Shown: positions 1 through 6,054, counted from the first letter of the stretch. The stretch: DNA of 7,635 nucleotides from Hyphomicrobiales bacterium (GCA_027489835.1 JAIXZF010000140.1:1-7635); one strand, 5' to 3'. Notes: generated by a model from the sequence alone, not told the origin. A program made the numbers and translations.

Positions 1-104
1 CCGTCGCAGGCGACGACGCGGCCGATCATCCTGTCGATCGGCTGGCGGGCTTCGCGGCGCTCCGGCGTTGCGGTTTCGAGATGGTCCATGACGCGCGCCT
101 GCAT
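1..104 (-). CDS. 5' end of an unidentified protein, possibly a HerA-like ATPase (partial)
   Basis: Only the first 34 codons are inside the window; the gene continues past base 1. The reverse strand reads an ATG at 104-102, preceded by AGGAGGA (117-111) at a 6-base spacing, which makes this start convincing. The peptide begins MQARVMDHLETATPERREAR, followed by a short linker, then the segment MIGRVVACDG at about residues 26-35. A stretch of the form IGRVV-x-x-x-G soon after a variable N-terminus is reminiscent of the beta-barrel that opens HerA/DUF87-type hexameric ATPases, but no Walker motif is in view, so this family call is a guess. That a gene starts here is much surer than what it encodes. 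The repeat-rich AT-richer DNA at 121-280 lies directly upstream and is the natural place for its promoter. Confidence 0.6.
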   Translation of the reverse strand, partial: MQARVMDHLETATPERREARQPIDRMIGRVVACD

Positions 105-110
105 GCCGGT

Positions 111-117
111 TCCTCCT
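111..117 (-). promoter_or_regulatory. Strong Shine-Dalgarno site of the minus-strand gene at 104
   Basis: The plus strand reads TCCTCCT, so the transcript has AGGAGGA, almost fully complementary to the 16S rRNA 3' end, six bases before the ATG. It fixes the start of the partial gene and is the strongest ribosome binding site in the window. Confidence 0.8.
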
Positions 118-168
118 GGATGCCCAACAGGAAGCGACTATCGCCCCGACGGCTTAACGCATGGTTCC

Positions 169-227
169 GTCGATATTCGACTTCATCGTATCCTTAACAA
201 AGGACGGCTTGCTCAAGACAGTCGAAT
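169..227. repeat. Inverted repeat around GTCGA/ATTCGAC, possible operator
   Basis: GTCGA-TAT-TCGAC (169-181) is a 13-base interrupted palindrome with 5-base arms. The 7-mer ATTCGAC at 175-181 recurs inverted as GTCGAAT at 221-227. Both lie in the AT-richer upstream region of the minus-strand gene that starts at 104, roughly 65 to 125 bases before its ATG, where a repressor or activator site would be expected. Short arms like these arise by chance fairly often, and I cannot assign a regulator. Confidence 0.25.
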
Positions 228-276
228 TTGAATAAACTTGCGGCCATCAAAGCAAGTATTGGACTTGCGCAAGTCC
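208..276. promoter_or_regulatory. Cluster of CTTGC/GCAAG inverted repeats with a 16-base perfect palindrome
   Basis: Five copies of CTTGC or its complement GCAAG fall within 70 bases: 208-212 (+), 237-241 (+), 252-256 (-), 264-268 (+) and 269-273 (-). The last two form the perfect palindrome GGACTTGCGCAAGTCC at 261-276. ACTTGC at 236-241 and GCAAGT at 252-257 make a second 6-base inverted repeat with a 10-base spacer. No gene covers this stretch: it lies between the start of the minus-strand gene at 104 and the 3' end of the DUF971 gene at 347. Repeated dyads in non-coding DNA suggest a multi-site binding region for a dimeric regulator. As RNA the palindrome could fold with a GCGC loop, but no T-tract follows, so a terminator is less likely. 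Confidence 0.4.
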
Positions 277-346
277 GGCCGCGAAGACGAGCGGATGATC
301 CGCCGGCATCCTGGTCGGAGGCGGCACCTTCTGCGGCGCGGCCGTT

Positions 347-727
347 TCAGCGGCGCGGGCGCTGGGGCTCGCGGCTCAGCCCCGCCTGAGCCAGCGCGTC
401 GAGATAGGCGCCCCAGCGTGCGGCATGGTCGCGCCCCATCTCGGCCAGCGTGTCCCAGCCGAAGATGCCGCTGTCGTGCATGTCGTCGAAGATCAGCTTG
501 ACGGCGTAGTGGCCGACGGGCTCGACGCCAATGATCTCGACGTTCATTTTTCCGGGAATGGTCTTCTTCTCGTTCGGCCCGTGTCCCTGCACTTCAGCGG
601 ACGGGCTCTCGACCCGCAGATACTCGGCCGGCAGCTCATAGCGGGCGCCGCTCTCGAAGGTGACGACGAGCGTGCGGCGATCCTTGGCCAGCCTGATCTC
701 GGTCGGCCAGTCCTGATGGTTCTGCAT
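347..727 (-). CDS. DUF971 (GBBH-like N-terminal domain) family protein
   Basis: A 126-residue protein made almost entirely of one DUF971/GBBH-like_N domain, the fold also found at the N-terminus of gamma-butyrobetaine hydroxylase and fused to Mrp-type Fe-S carriers such as plant HCF101. Recognisable parts are the strand pair IRLAKDRRTLVVTFESGARY (about 11-30), LPAEYLRVESPSAEVQGHG (about 32-50), the EPVGHYAVKLIFDD strand (about 69-82), and the D-x-H-D-SGI-x-x-W signature ending at Trp91. Where many homologues have a metal-binding CPCAxC motif, this one reads SPSAEV (41-46), and the protein has no cysteine at all, so it should not bind metal that way. The ATG at 727 has GGAG about 8 bases upstream. 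It is divergent from moaA with 155 bases between the starts. The biochemical role is unknown; a link to Fe-S protein maturation is inferred from family fusions and from the neighbour. Confidence 0.88.
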   Translation of the reverse strand: MQNHQDWPTEIRLAKDRRTLVVTFESGARYELPAEYLRVESPSAEVQGHGPNEKKTIPGKMNVEIIGVEPVGHYAVKLIFDDMHDSGIFGWDTLAEMGRDHAARWGAYLDALAQAGLSREPQRPRR

Positions 728-757
728 GCCACGCTCCGCTTGCGGCGAGCGGCGCCA

Positions 758-787
758 TTGACGTCGCGCGCCGCGCCCTCACATATG
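758..787 (+). promoter_or_regulatory. Candidate sigma-70-type promoter for moaA
   Basis: TTGACG (758-763) matches the -35 consensus at five of six bases. CATATG (782-787) is a weak -10 match (three of six) after an 18-base spacer. Transcription would start near 794, about 90 bases before the moaA ATG. Alphaproteobacterial -10 elements are often degenerate, so the -35 hexamer is the main argument. The untranslated leader that follows contains no obvious Moco-riboswitch-like architecture that I can recognise by eye. Confidence 0.35.
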
Positions 788-882
788 CCTTGATAGGGTT
801 GGGAACGCAGCGGGCGCAAGCGCCAGGGCGCCTATTCGGGGCGACATCGGCGCGCGCGTCGCCGGGAAGGGTTTGGAGCATC

Positions 883-1905
883 ATGGATCTGTCGATCCCG
901 ACGCAGGCGGGCGCGCCGCTGGTCGACCCCTTCGGCCGCGCCATCGAGTACATCCGCATCTCGGTGACGGACCGCTGCGATTTCCGCTGCGTCTACTGCA
1001 TGTCCGAGGACATGAACTTCCTGCCGAAGCGCGACCTGCTCACGCTCGAGGAACTGGACAGGATCGGCTCGGCCTTCATCGCGCGCGGCACCCGCAAGAT
1101 CAGGATCACCGGCGGCGAGCCGCTGGTGCGCCGCGACATCATGAGCCTGTTCCGTTCGCTCTCGCGCCATCTCGGCCAGGGGCTGGAGGAGCTGACCGTC
1201 ACCACCAACGGCTCGCAGCTGGGGCGCTACGCGTCCGAGCTAGCCGATTGCGGCGTGAAGCGCATCAATGTCTCGCTCGACACGCTCGACCCCGACAAGT
1301 TCAAGGCGATCACGCGCTGGGGCGACCTTGCCAAGGTGCATGAGGGGCTGGCTGCTGCGCGCGCCGCTGGCCTGCGCGTCAAGATCAACGCCGTGGCGCT
1401 CAAGGGGGTCAACGAGGGCGAGATCGAGGAGCTGATCCGCTGGGCGCATGGCGACGGCATGGACATCACCTTCATCGAGGTGATGCCGCTCGGCGACATC
1501 GAGCCTGCCAGGATCGACCAATTCCTGCCGCTGTCCGTGGTGCGGGCGCGGCTGATGGACCGCTTCACGATGATCGACGATCCCTACCGCACCGGCGGTC
1601 CGGCGCGCTATGTCCGCGCTGCTGAGACGGGCGGGCTGATCGGCTTCATCACGCCGATGACGCATAACTTCTGCGAGAGCTGCAACCGGGTGCGGCTGAC
1701 CTGCACGGGCACGCTCTATATGTGCCTCGGCCAGGAGGATGCGGCCGATCTGCGTTCCGTGATCAGGGCCAGCGAAAGCGACGCGGCGCTGCATGCCGCG
1801 ATCGAGGCAGCCATCGCGCGCAAGCCGAAAGGCCATGACTTCGTGATCGACCGGAAGGGCAGCCGCCCGGCGGTGGGACGTCATATGAGTGTGACGGGAG
1901 GCTGA
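883..1905 (+). CDS. moaA: GTP 3',8-cyclase MoaA (molybdenum cofactor biosynthesis)
   Basis: A radical S-adenosylmethionine enzyme that turns GTP into 3',8-cyclo-GTP, which MoaC then converts to cyclic pyranopterin monophosphate, the first intermediate of molybdopterin synthesis in the cytoplasm. The 340-residue length is typical. The N-terminal cluster motif C-x3-C-x2-C is Cys32, Cys36 and Cys39 (in CDFRCVYC). The SAM-contacting ITGGEP follows at 75-80, then TTNG (107-110) and the INVSLDTLD strand (128-136). The second, C-terminal cluster motif C-x2-C-x13-C is Cys264, Cys267 and Cys281. The protein ends in Gly339-Gly340, the double glycine needed for activity in the family. I chose the ATG at 883 over an in-frame TTG at 790 because it gives the usual N-terminus, with GGAG (875-878) four bases before it and GGGAAGG (864-870) further up. 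The TTG would add 31 residues unlike MoaA. The gene is divergent from the DUF971 gene and convergent with the chemoreceptor gene. Confidence 0.97.
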   Translation: MDLSIPTQAGAPLVDPFGRAIEYIRISVTDRCDFRCVYCMSEDMNFLPKRDLLTLEELDRIGSAFIARGTRKIRITGGEPLVRRDIMSLFRSLSRHLGQGLEELTVTTNGSQLGRYASELADCGVKRINVSLDTLDPDKFKAITRWGDLAKVHEGLAAARAAGLRVKINAVALKGVNEGEIEELIRWAHGDGMDITFIEVMPLGDIEPARIDQFLPLSVVRARLMDRFTMIDDPYRTGGPARYVRAAETGGLIGFITPMTHNFCESCNRVRLTCTGTLYMCLGQEDAADLRSVIRASESDAALHAAIEAAIARKPKGHDFVIDRKGSRPAVGRHMSVTGG

Positions 1906-1913
1906 GGCCTCAG
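1902..1913. repeat. Perfect 12-base palindrome holding both convergent stop codons
   Basis: CTGAGGCCTCAG is a perfect palindrome. Its left half contains the TGA of moaA (1903-1905) and its right half contains the TGA of the minus-strand chemoreceptor gene (1912-1910), with GGCC between. The intergenic space is therefore four bases. The stem is short and no T-tract follows on either strand, so it does not look like an efficient intrinsic terminator. Transcripts of the two genes probably overlap at their 3' ends. Confidence 0.5.
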
Positions 1914-3820
1914 AAGCGGTAGCCCATCTTCAGCCCGCCCCAGTGGCGGTCGCAGACGAAGAGGGGCACCACGACCTCGCAGATGGTCTCGGGATGTCCG
2001 TCGCCCAGTTCGCGGCGATAGGCCTGCACGACAAAGGGCCTGACGGAGCGGGCGGCCGTCATGCCGGCATTGTCATCGTAGAACCGGCGATCACGGCAAT
2101 TCTGGTTGTTCCAGGCCGACTCGCCCTTGCGCTGCGGCTTGGACATGGCACGGTTGCCAACGGGGACGTAGCCATTGCGATCGACAGCCACGCAATAGAC
2201 CAGCTTGGTATCCTCCATCAGCGGCGGCTCGCACAGCGGCGTCAGGATGCGGCGCAGCACCGGCAGAGATGGCGATTCGAACTGCGGCGGGTCGGTTTCC
2301 GGCACGGGGATGTAGGTCGTGTCGAACAGCACCTGATCGGTGATGGCGCCTTCCTTGATGACGCGGTGCATCGCATCGACCACGCGCGTGGCCAACGCTT
2401 GCGCCTTGCGGATCAGCGGATCGTAGCCGGCGCGGACTGCGGCGACATGGGCGAAAAAGGCCGGGGCAGCCGGCTCTGCCAAATCGGTGAAGGCGCAATG
2501 CAGGCCGAGCGGGCTGGTGCCCACCACGCGGGCGGACAAGACGCCGATTTCGGCGAAATCGAGCTTGATCCGCGATTCTGCGGCAAGGCTGCAGCCCGGC
2601 GGCTTGGCGATGAGAACGCCGCCTTCGCAGATGTCTACGGTGACGGCCATCCAGCTATCGGCGCCGACATGCAGCGTGAGCCGCGTCTCGTGCGGGAAGC
2701 GGTCATGCTGGCGGCGGGCGGCGAAGCCGGCCTGCCGGATGGCGGCGACGTAGCGGGAGACGTTCGCAGCCTCGCGCACGGCGTTGTCGGAGGCGCCGGC
2801 AGCCGAGCCGCTGCGCTTGGTGGCGGCGCTGGCGGAGGCTTCCACCGTCGAGACGCGTTCGGCCACGCTCTCGATGAAGCGGGCCGTCTTCTGGGTGCGC
2901 CGCGTCAGCTCGGTCACCGACATGGCCTGTTCCTGGATCGCGTCGCTGATGGCGGAGACCATCGGGTTCACGTCGTTGATGATGCCGGTGATGTCGGCGA
3001 TGGCGCCGAAGGAGCGCGCCGTGGCGTCCTCGAGCACCTCGACGCGCTTCCTGATGTCGGCGACGCGCTTGCCGGTCTCGGTCGAGAGGGCCTTGACCTC
3101 CTGCGCCACGATGGCGAAGCCGCGGCCGCTGTCGCCGGCCCTCGCGGCCTCGATGGTGGCGTTAAGCGCCAGAAGATTGGTCTGCCGCGCGATCATGGCG
3201 ATGGTGTCGACCATGCCGGAAATCTCGCCCGAGGCGGTGGAGAGCCTGAGCATGATGTCGGTGGCGGAGGTGGCGATGCGGGCGGCGTCGTCGACGCTGC
3301 CGCGGGCCTTGGCGGCGTTGCTGCTTACGGTTTCGGCGCTGAGCGACACCTGGGCCGAGGCATCCGCGAGCTGGGCGACATCGCGATGGGCGTGGGCGGC
3401 CGCCTCACGCAGCTGGCTCATGCCTTCATGGATCTGGACGAGGTCGCTGGCGGTTTCGGCCGTGAACTGGCCGGAGGTGGCGATGAGCCGGATCAGCCGT
3501 TCCAGCGCCGCCGTCACGTCCGTCTCGATCATGTCGAGCGACTGGCGGAAATGCTGTTGCCGGACATCCTGCCCGATCGGCTGCGGCGCGCTGAAGGGCG
3601 CGGCGGCGACGGGCTCCGTCCCGGCAACGCCGGGCTTGCGCCAGATGCGCGAGGCGGCGCGGTGAAGCGCTCCCATCAGGCCGCCCGCGCCGAGGGCCGC
3701 CGGATGCTCGCCGAGCTCGGGCGAGCCCGTGCCGTCGATGCGCCCGGCCGCGCTCCCGCGCTGACGGGCGGAGCCGGCCTCGACGTCGACCTCGTTTGAG
3801 TGTGCCCGCTTCGCGCCCAT
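1910..3820 (-). CDS. Soluble methyl-accepting chemotaxis protein with PilZ and C-terminal sensor-like domain
   Basis: A 636-residue chemoreceptor (ATG at 3820, preceded by GGTGGA five bases upstream; an in-frame TTG at 3835 has a poorer site). Residues 1-95 are a low-complexity, Ala/Gly/Arg-rich leader with no transmembrane segment or HAMP domain, so it should be cytoplasmic. Residues about 95-360 form the coiled-coil signalling hairpin. Its conserved tip, at about 207-245, includes RQTNLLALNATIEAARAGD and GRGFAIVAQEVKAL and is the CheA/CheW contact region. A PilZ cyclic-di-GMP domain follows at about 369-450, with RxxxR (Arg370, Arg374) and the second motif as DICEGG (396-401). The tail (about 490-636) has a PAS/Cache-like sensory character and ends near HWGGLKMGYRF, a closing signature I recall from other proteobacterial soluble chemoreceptors. 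No C-terminal CheR-tethering pentapeptide is present. Likely role: to feed an intracellular signal and c-di-GMP level into the Che pathway. Ligand unknown. Confidence 0.9.
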   Translation of the reverse strand: MGAKRAHSNEVDVEAGSARQRGSAAGRIDGTGSPELGEHPAALGAGGLMGALHRAASRIWRKPGVAGTEPVAAAPFSAPQPIGQDVRQQHFRQSLDMIETDVTAALERLIRLIATSGQFTAETASDLVQIHEGMSQLREAAAHAHRDVAQLADASAQVSLSAETVSSNAAKARGSVDDAARIATSATDIMLRLSTASGEISGMVDTIAMIARQTNLLALNATIEAARAGDSGRGFAIVAQEVKALSTETGKRVADIRKRVEVLEDATARSFGAIADITGIINDVNPMVSAISDAIQEQAMSVTELTRRTQKTARFIESVAERVSTVEASASAATKRSGSAAGASDNAVREAANVSRYVAAIRQAGFAARRQHDRFPHETRLTLHVGADSWMAVTVDICEGGVLIAKPPGCSLAAESRIKLDFAEIGVLSARVVGTSPLGLHCAFTDLAEPAAPAFFAHVAAVRAGYDPLIRKAQALATRVVDAMHRVIKEGAITDQVLFDTTYIPVPETDPPQFESPSLPVLRRILTPLCEPPLMEDTKLVYCVAVDRNGYVPVGNRAMSKPQRKGESAWNNQNCRDRRFYDDNAGMTAARSVRPFVVQAYRRELGDGHPETICEVVVPLFVCDRHWGGLKMGYRF

Positions 3821-3868
3821 TGAAATCCACCGCAAGCCAGCCCTGTCTTAGCGGCCAAAGCCCTTACG

Positions 3869-3889
3869 CCCGGTTAAGGTAAACCCGGG
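3869..3889. promoter_or_regulatory. Bulged inverted repeat in the chemoreceptor/oxidase divergent region
   Basis: CCCGGTT (3869-3875) pairs with AACCCGGG (3882-3889) around the loop AAGGTA, giving seven base pairs with one bulged C. It sits in the 165-base space between the divergent starts at 3820 and 3986, about 50 bases from the chemoreceptor start and 100 from the oxidase start, so it could be a shared operator. The rest of the space shows no convincing promoter by eye. The evidence is structural only. Confidence 0.25.
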
Positions 3890-3985
3890 GTGTGCGTCGC
3901 GCCGCGGACATGAAGCCCATCCTCGCGCGCGCATGGACCGGGAGGCCGGCCTCTTCTACAACGTGGCCGCAACGCGGAGGGCAGG

Positions 3986-5131
3986 ATGACGGAACAGGTT
4001 TACGACGTGATCGTGGCGGGCGTGGGCGGCATGGGCTCCGCTGCTTGCTGGCATCTGGCGCAGCGCGGCCAGCGCGTCCTGGGCCTTGAGCGCTTCGACC
4101 TCGGCCACGGCATGGGCTCGTCGCACGGCATGACGCGCATCATTCGGCTGGCCTACTTCGAGGGCACCCAATATGTGCCGATCGTCAAGCGCGCGCATGA
4201 GTTGTGGACCGAGACCGGCGCCAGGGCCGGCATGGACCTGCTCTATGTCACGGGCTCGGTCGATCTCGCGCCTGAAGGCGCCGGCTTTGTCGAAAGCTCT
4301 CGCCAGTCGTGCATCGACCACGGGCTGACCCACGAGATGCTCGAGCTCAAGGACATCCAGAAGCGGTTTCCGGCCTTCGACCTGCCAAAGGGTCATATCG
4401 GGCTGTGGCAGCCGGGCGGCGGCTTCGTCGCGTCCGAACGCGCGATCTACGCCCATGTCGGGCTGGCGCAGGCGGCCGGCGCCACCATCCGCACCAATGA
4501 GCCGGTGCTCGATTGGAGCCCGACCGCCGATGGCGGCGTGCGCGTCAGGACAGAGCGCGGCGTCTATCACGCGGGCCGCCTCGTGCTGACATCGGGCGCC
4601 TGGATGGACACGCTCAACCCGGCGCTCGCGCCCCACATCAAGACGGTGAAGCAGGCCATCGGCTGGTACACGGTGAAGGACCCCGAGCCCTTCCGGATCG
4701 GCAAGATGCCGGTGTTCATCCTCACTGTCGAGGAAGGCAATTTCTACGGCTTCCCGCTCTGGGAGCATCCGGGCTTCAAGCTTGGCGGGCCGCATTTCGC
4801 CCGCGAGCCGATCGATCCGTCGCAGCCTGACCGCACGCCCTCGCCCCGTCAGGCAAGGATGCTGAAGGAATGCCTCGACCGCTATTTCCCGCAGGCGACC
4901 AGCGAGCATCTGGCGCTGAAGGGCTGCATCTACACCGTGACACCGGACGACCACTTCGTGATCGACACCATTCCCGGCGTGCCGCAGGTTTCGTTCGCCT
5001 CCTGCTGCTCGGGCCATGGCTACAAGTTCGCGAGCGCCATCGGCGAGATCCTGGCCGAGATCGCGACGACCGGCGCGACGCGGTTCGACATCAGCCCCTT
5101 CAGCCTCGACCGCTTCAAGCAGGCGGCCTGA
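3986..5131 (+). CDS. Monomeric sarcosine oxidase / N-methyl-L-amino-acid oxidase-type flavoprotein
   Basis: A 381-residue FAD enzyme of the DAO/MSOX family, which oxidatively removes N-methyl groups from secondary amino acids (sarcosine, N-methyltryptophan and relatives), giving the amine, formaldehyde and H2O2. The Rossmann dinucleotide motif is GVGGMG (12-17). THE T-R-I-I-R block (Thr50-Arg54) matches the flavin- and substrate-binding arginines 49 and 52 of Bacillus MSOX. Lys265 corresponds to the oxygen-activating lysine. Cys314 in GCIYTVTPDDHF is the covalent flavin attachment cysteine, and Lys347 in SGHGYKF matches the substrate carboxylate-binding lysine 348. The His after Lys265 is at +5 (His270) rather than +4 as I recall for MSOX. 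There is no signal peptide. The ATG at 3986 has GGAGG five bases upstream. It is the first gene of a probable operon with two exporters. The exact substrate cannot be read from the sequence; pipecolate or another imino acid is possible. Confidence 0.88.
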   Translation: MTEQVYDVIVAGVGGMGSAACWHLAQRGQRVLGLERFDLGHGMGSSHGMTRIIRLAYFEGTQYVPIVKRAHELWTETGARAGMDLLYVTGSVDLAPEGAGFVESSRQSCIDHGLTHEMLELKDIQKRFPAFDLPKGHIGLWQPGGGFVASERAIYAHVGLAQAAGATIRTNEPVLDWSPTADGGVRVRTERGVYHAGRLVLTSGAWMDTLNPALAPHIKTVKQAIGWYTVKDPEPFRIGKMPVFILTVEEGNFYGFPLWEHPGFKLGGPHFAREPIDPSQPDRTPSPRQARMLKECLDRYFPQATSEHLALKGCIYTVTPDDHFVIDTIPGVPQVSFASCCSGHGYKFASAIGEILAEIATTGATRFDISPFSLDRFKQAA

Positions 5132-5135
5132 CGCC

Positions 5136-5153
5136 ATGACGCGAACCGCCTGA
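5136..5153 (+). other. Five-codon mini-ORF between the oxidase and EamA genes
   Basis: After the oxidase stop (5129-5131), an ATG at 5136 opens MTRTA and ends with TGA at 5151-5153, four bases before the GTG proposed for the next gene. AGGCGG (5121-5126) lies nine bases upstream of this ATG, whereas the GTG itself has no clear Shine-Dalgarno sequence. It could act as a reinitiation relay that couples translation of the two genes, or it may be chance. The two reading frames differ, so it is not an N-terminal extension of the transporter unless the sequence has an indel. Confidence 0.25.
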
Positions 5154-5157
5154 TCCC

Positions 5158-6054
5158 GTGCCGACCTCCAGCGACAACCGGCGCGGCGTGCTCGCCATGA
5201 TCGCGGCGATGGCGCTGTTCGTGGTCAACGACGCCTTCGTCAAGCTCGCCACCACGGCCTATCCGACGGGACAGGTGCTGGCGCTGCGTGGTCTGGTCGC
5301 CACGGCCGCGGCTCTCGCGCTGGTTCGCGGCCTCGGCCGCTTCTCCGACCTAAGGGCCCTCGCCAACCCCATGGTCATCGTTCGCGCCTCGCTGGAAGGT
5401 CTGGTCGCCGTCGCCTTCATCACCGCGCTCGCCCATCTGCCGCTGGCGAACATCACCGCGATCCTGCAGGCCGCCTCGCTGTTCGTCGTCGCGCTCGCGG
5501 CCCTGCTCGGCATCGAATCCGTGGGCTGGCGGCGCTGGGCGGCCATCGGCATCGGCTTCGTCGGCGTGCTCATCGTCGTCCGGCCGAGCTCGGACGGCTT
5601 CAACGCCTACACGCTCGTGGCGCTGCTCAGCGCCGTGCTGGTGAGCGTGCGCGACCTCGTCACCCGCCAGATCCAGTCGAAGGTGCCCTCGACCGTGGTG
5701 ACCTTCAGCACGACCATCGTGGTCGGGCTCACCGGCCTGGCGCTCGGCCTTGCGGAGGATTGGCAGCCGCTCAGGATGCGCGAGACGATCTATCTCGTCT
5801 GCGCCGCGCTGTTCGTCGCGCTCGGCAATTACGGCATCATCGTCGCCTATCGCGACGCCGACGTGTCGCTCGTCTCCGGTTTCCGCTACACGGTGCTGGT
5901 GTTCGCCATCCTCGTCGGCATCGCCATCTGGGGCGACTGGCCGGACGGGCCGGCGCTCGTCGGGGCGTCCCTCATCGTCGGCAGCGGGCTTTACACGCTG
6001 CACAGGCAACGCGTGAGGTCTGGCCAGCCGCTCAAGGAGACGCCACCTTCATGA
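5158..6054 (+). CDS. EamA-family (drug/metabolite transporter, DMT) permease
   Basis: A 298-residue integral inner-membrane protein with the duplicated EamA organisation: repeat one at about residues 10-141 and repeat two at about 150-282, each with about five hydrophobic helices, ten in all. The opening RRGVLAMIAAMALFVVNDAF (8-27) is the usual first helix of this subgroup. LRGLVATAAALAL (43-55), ANITAILQAASLFVVALAAL (97-116) and the loop VRPSSDGFN (141-149) between the halves also fit. Family members mostly export metabolites or amino acids by proton exchange; some take up substrates, so direction is uncertain. The GTG at 5158 is chosen because the only other early starts (ATG codons at codons 14 and 18) would cut off part of the first helix, and an in-frame stop at 5137-5139 limits extension. 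Its ribosome binding site is weak. It lies 26 bases after the oxidase gene and overlaps the following MFS gene by ATGA. Confidence 0.9.
   Translation: MPTSSDNRRGVLAMIAAMALFVVNDAFVKLATTAYPTGQVLALRGLVATAAALALVRGLGRFSDLRALANPMVIVRASLEGLVAVAFITALAHLPLANITAILQAASLFVVALAALLGIESVGWRRWAAIGIGFVGVLIVVRPSSDGFNAYTLVALLSAVLVSVRDLVTRQIQSKVPSTVVTFSTTIVVGLTGLALGLAEDWQPLRMRETIYLVCAALFVALGNYGIIVAYRDADVSLVSGFRYTVLVFAILVGIAIWGDWPDGPALVGASLIVGSGLYTLHRQRVRSGQPLKETPPS

Noticed and set aside
238..501. Small plus-strand ORF (87 codons), and an alternative TTG-started frame from 228
   Set aside because: Arg/Pro-rich, no ribosome binding site, and it runs into the 3' part of the DUF971 gene on the other strand. The first half lies in the repeat-rich non-coding region.
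790..882. N-terminal extension of MoaA from the TTG at 790
   Set aside because: The 31 extra residues do not resemble MoaA, and the ATG at 883 gives the expected length with a ribosome binding site.
1943..3799. 618-codon open frame on the plus strand, opposite the chemoreceptor gene
   Set aside because: It is a mirror frame caused by high GC at third codon positions of the real gene. Its translation is rich in Gly/Asp/Arg/His without any domain, while the minus strand encodes an unmistakable MCP.
3840..3860. GCCGCTAA on the minus strand resembling a sigma-28 flagellar/chemotaxis -10 element
   Set aside because: No matching TAAAG-type -35 element lies at the required spacing, and this type of alphaproteobacterium generally does not use FliA.
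3864..3877. TTAC-N6-TTAA resembling a CtrA box (TTAA-N7-TTAA)
   Set aside because: Wrong spacing and an imperfect half-site; isolated TTAAC half-sites near 154 and 193 are likewise unpaired.
3956..5137. 393-codon open frame on the minus strand opposite the oxidase
   Set aside because: Shadow of the oxidase gene; no recognisable domain and composition typical of antisense GC-rich frames.
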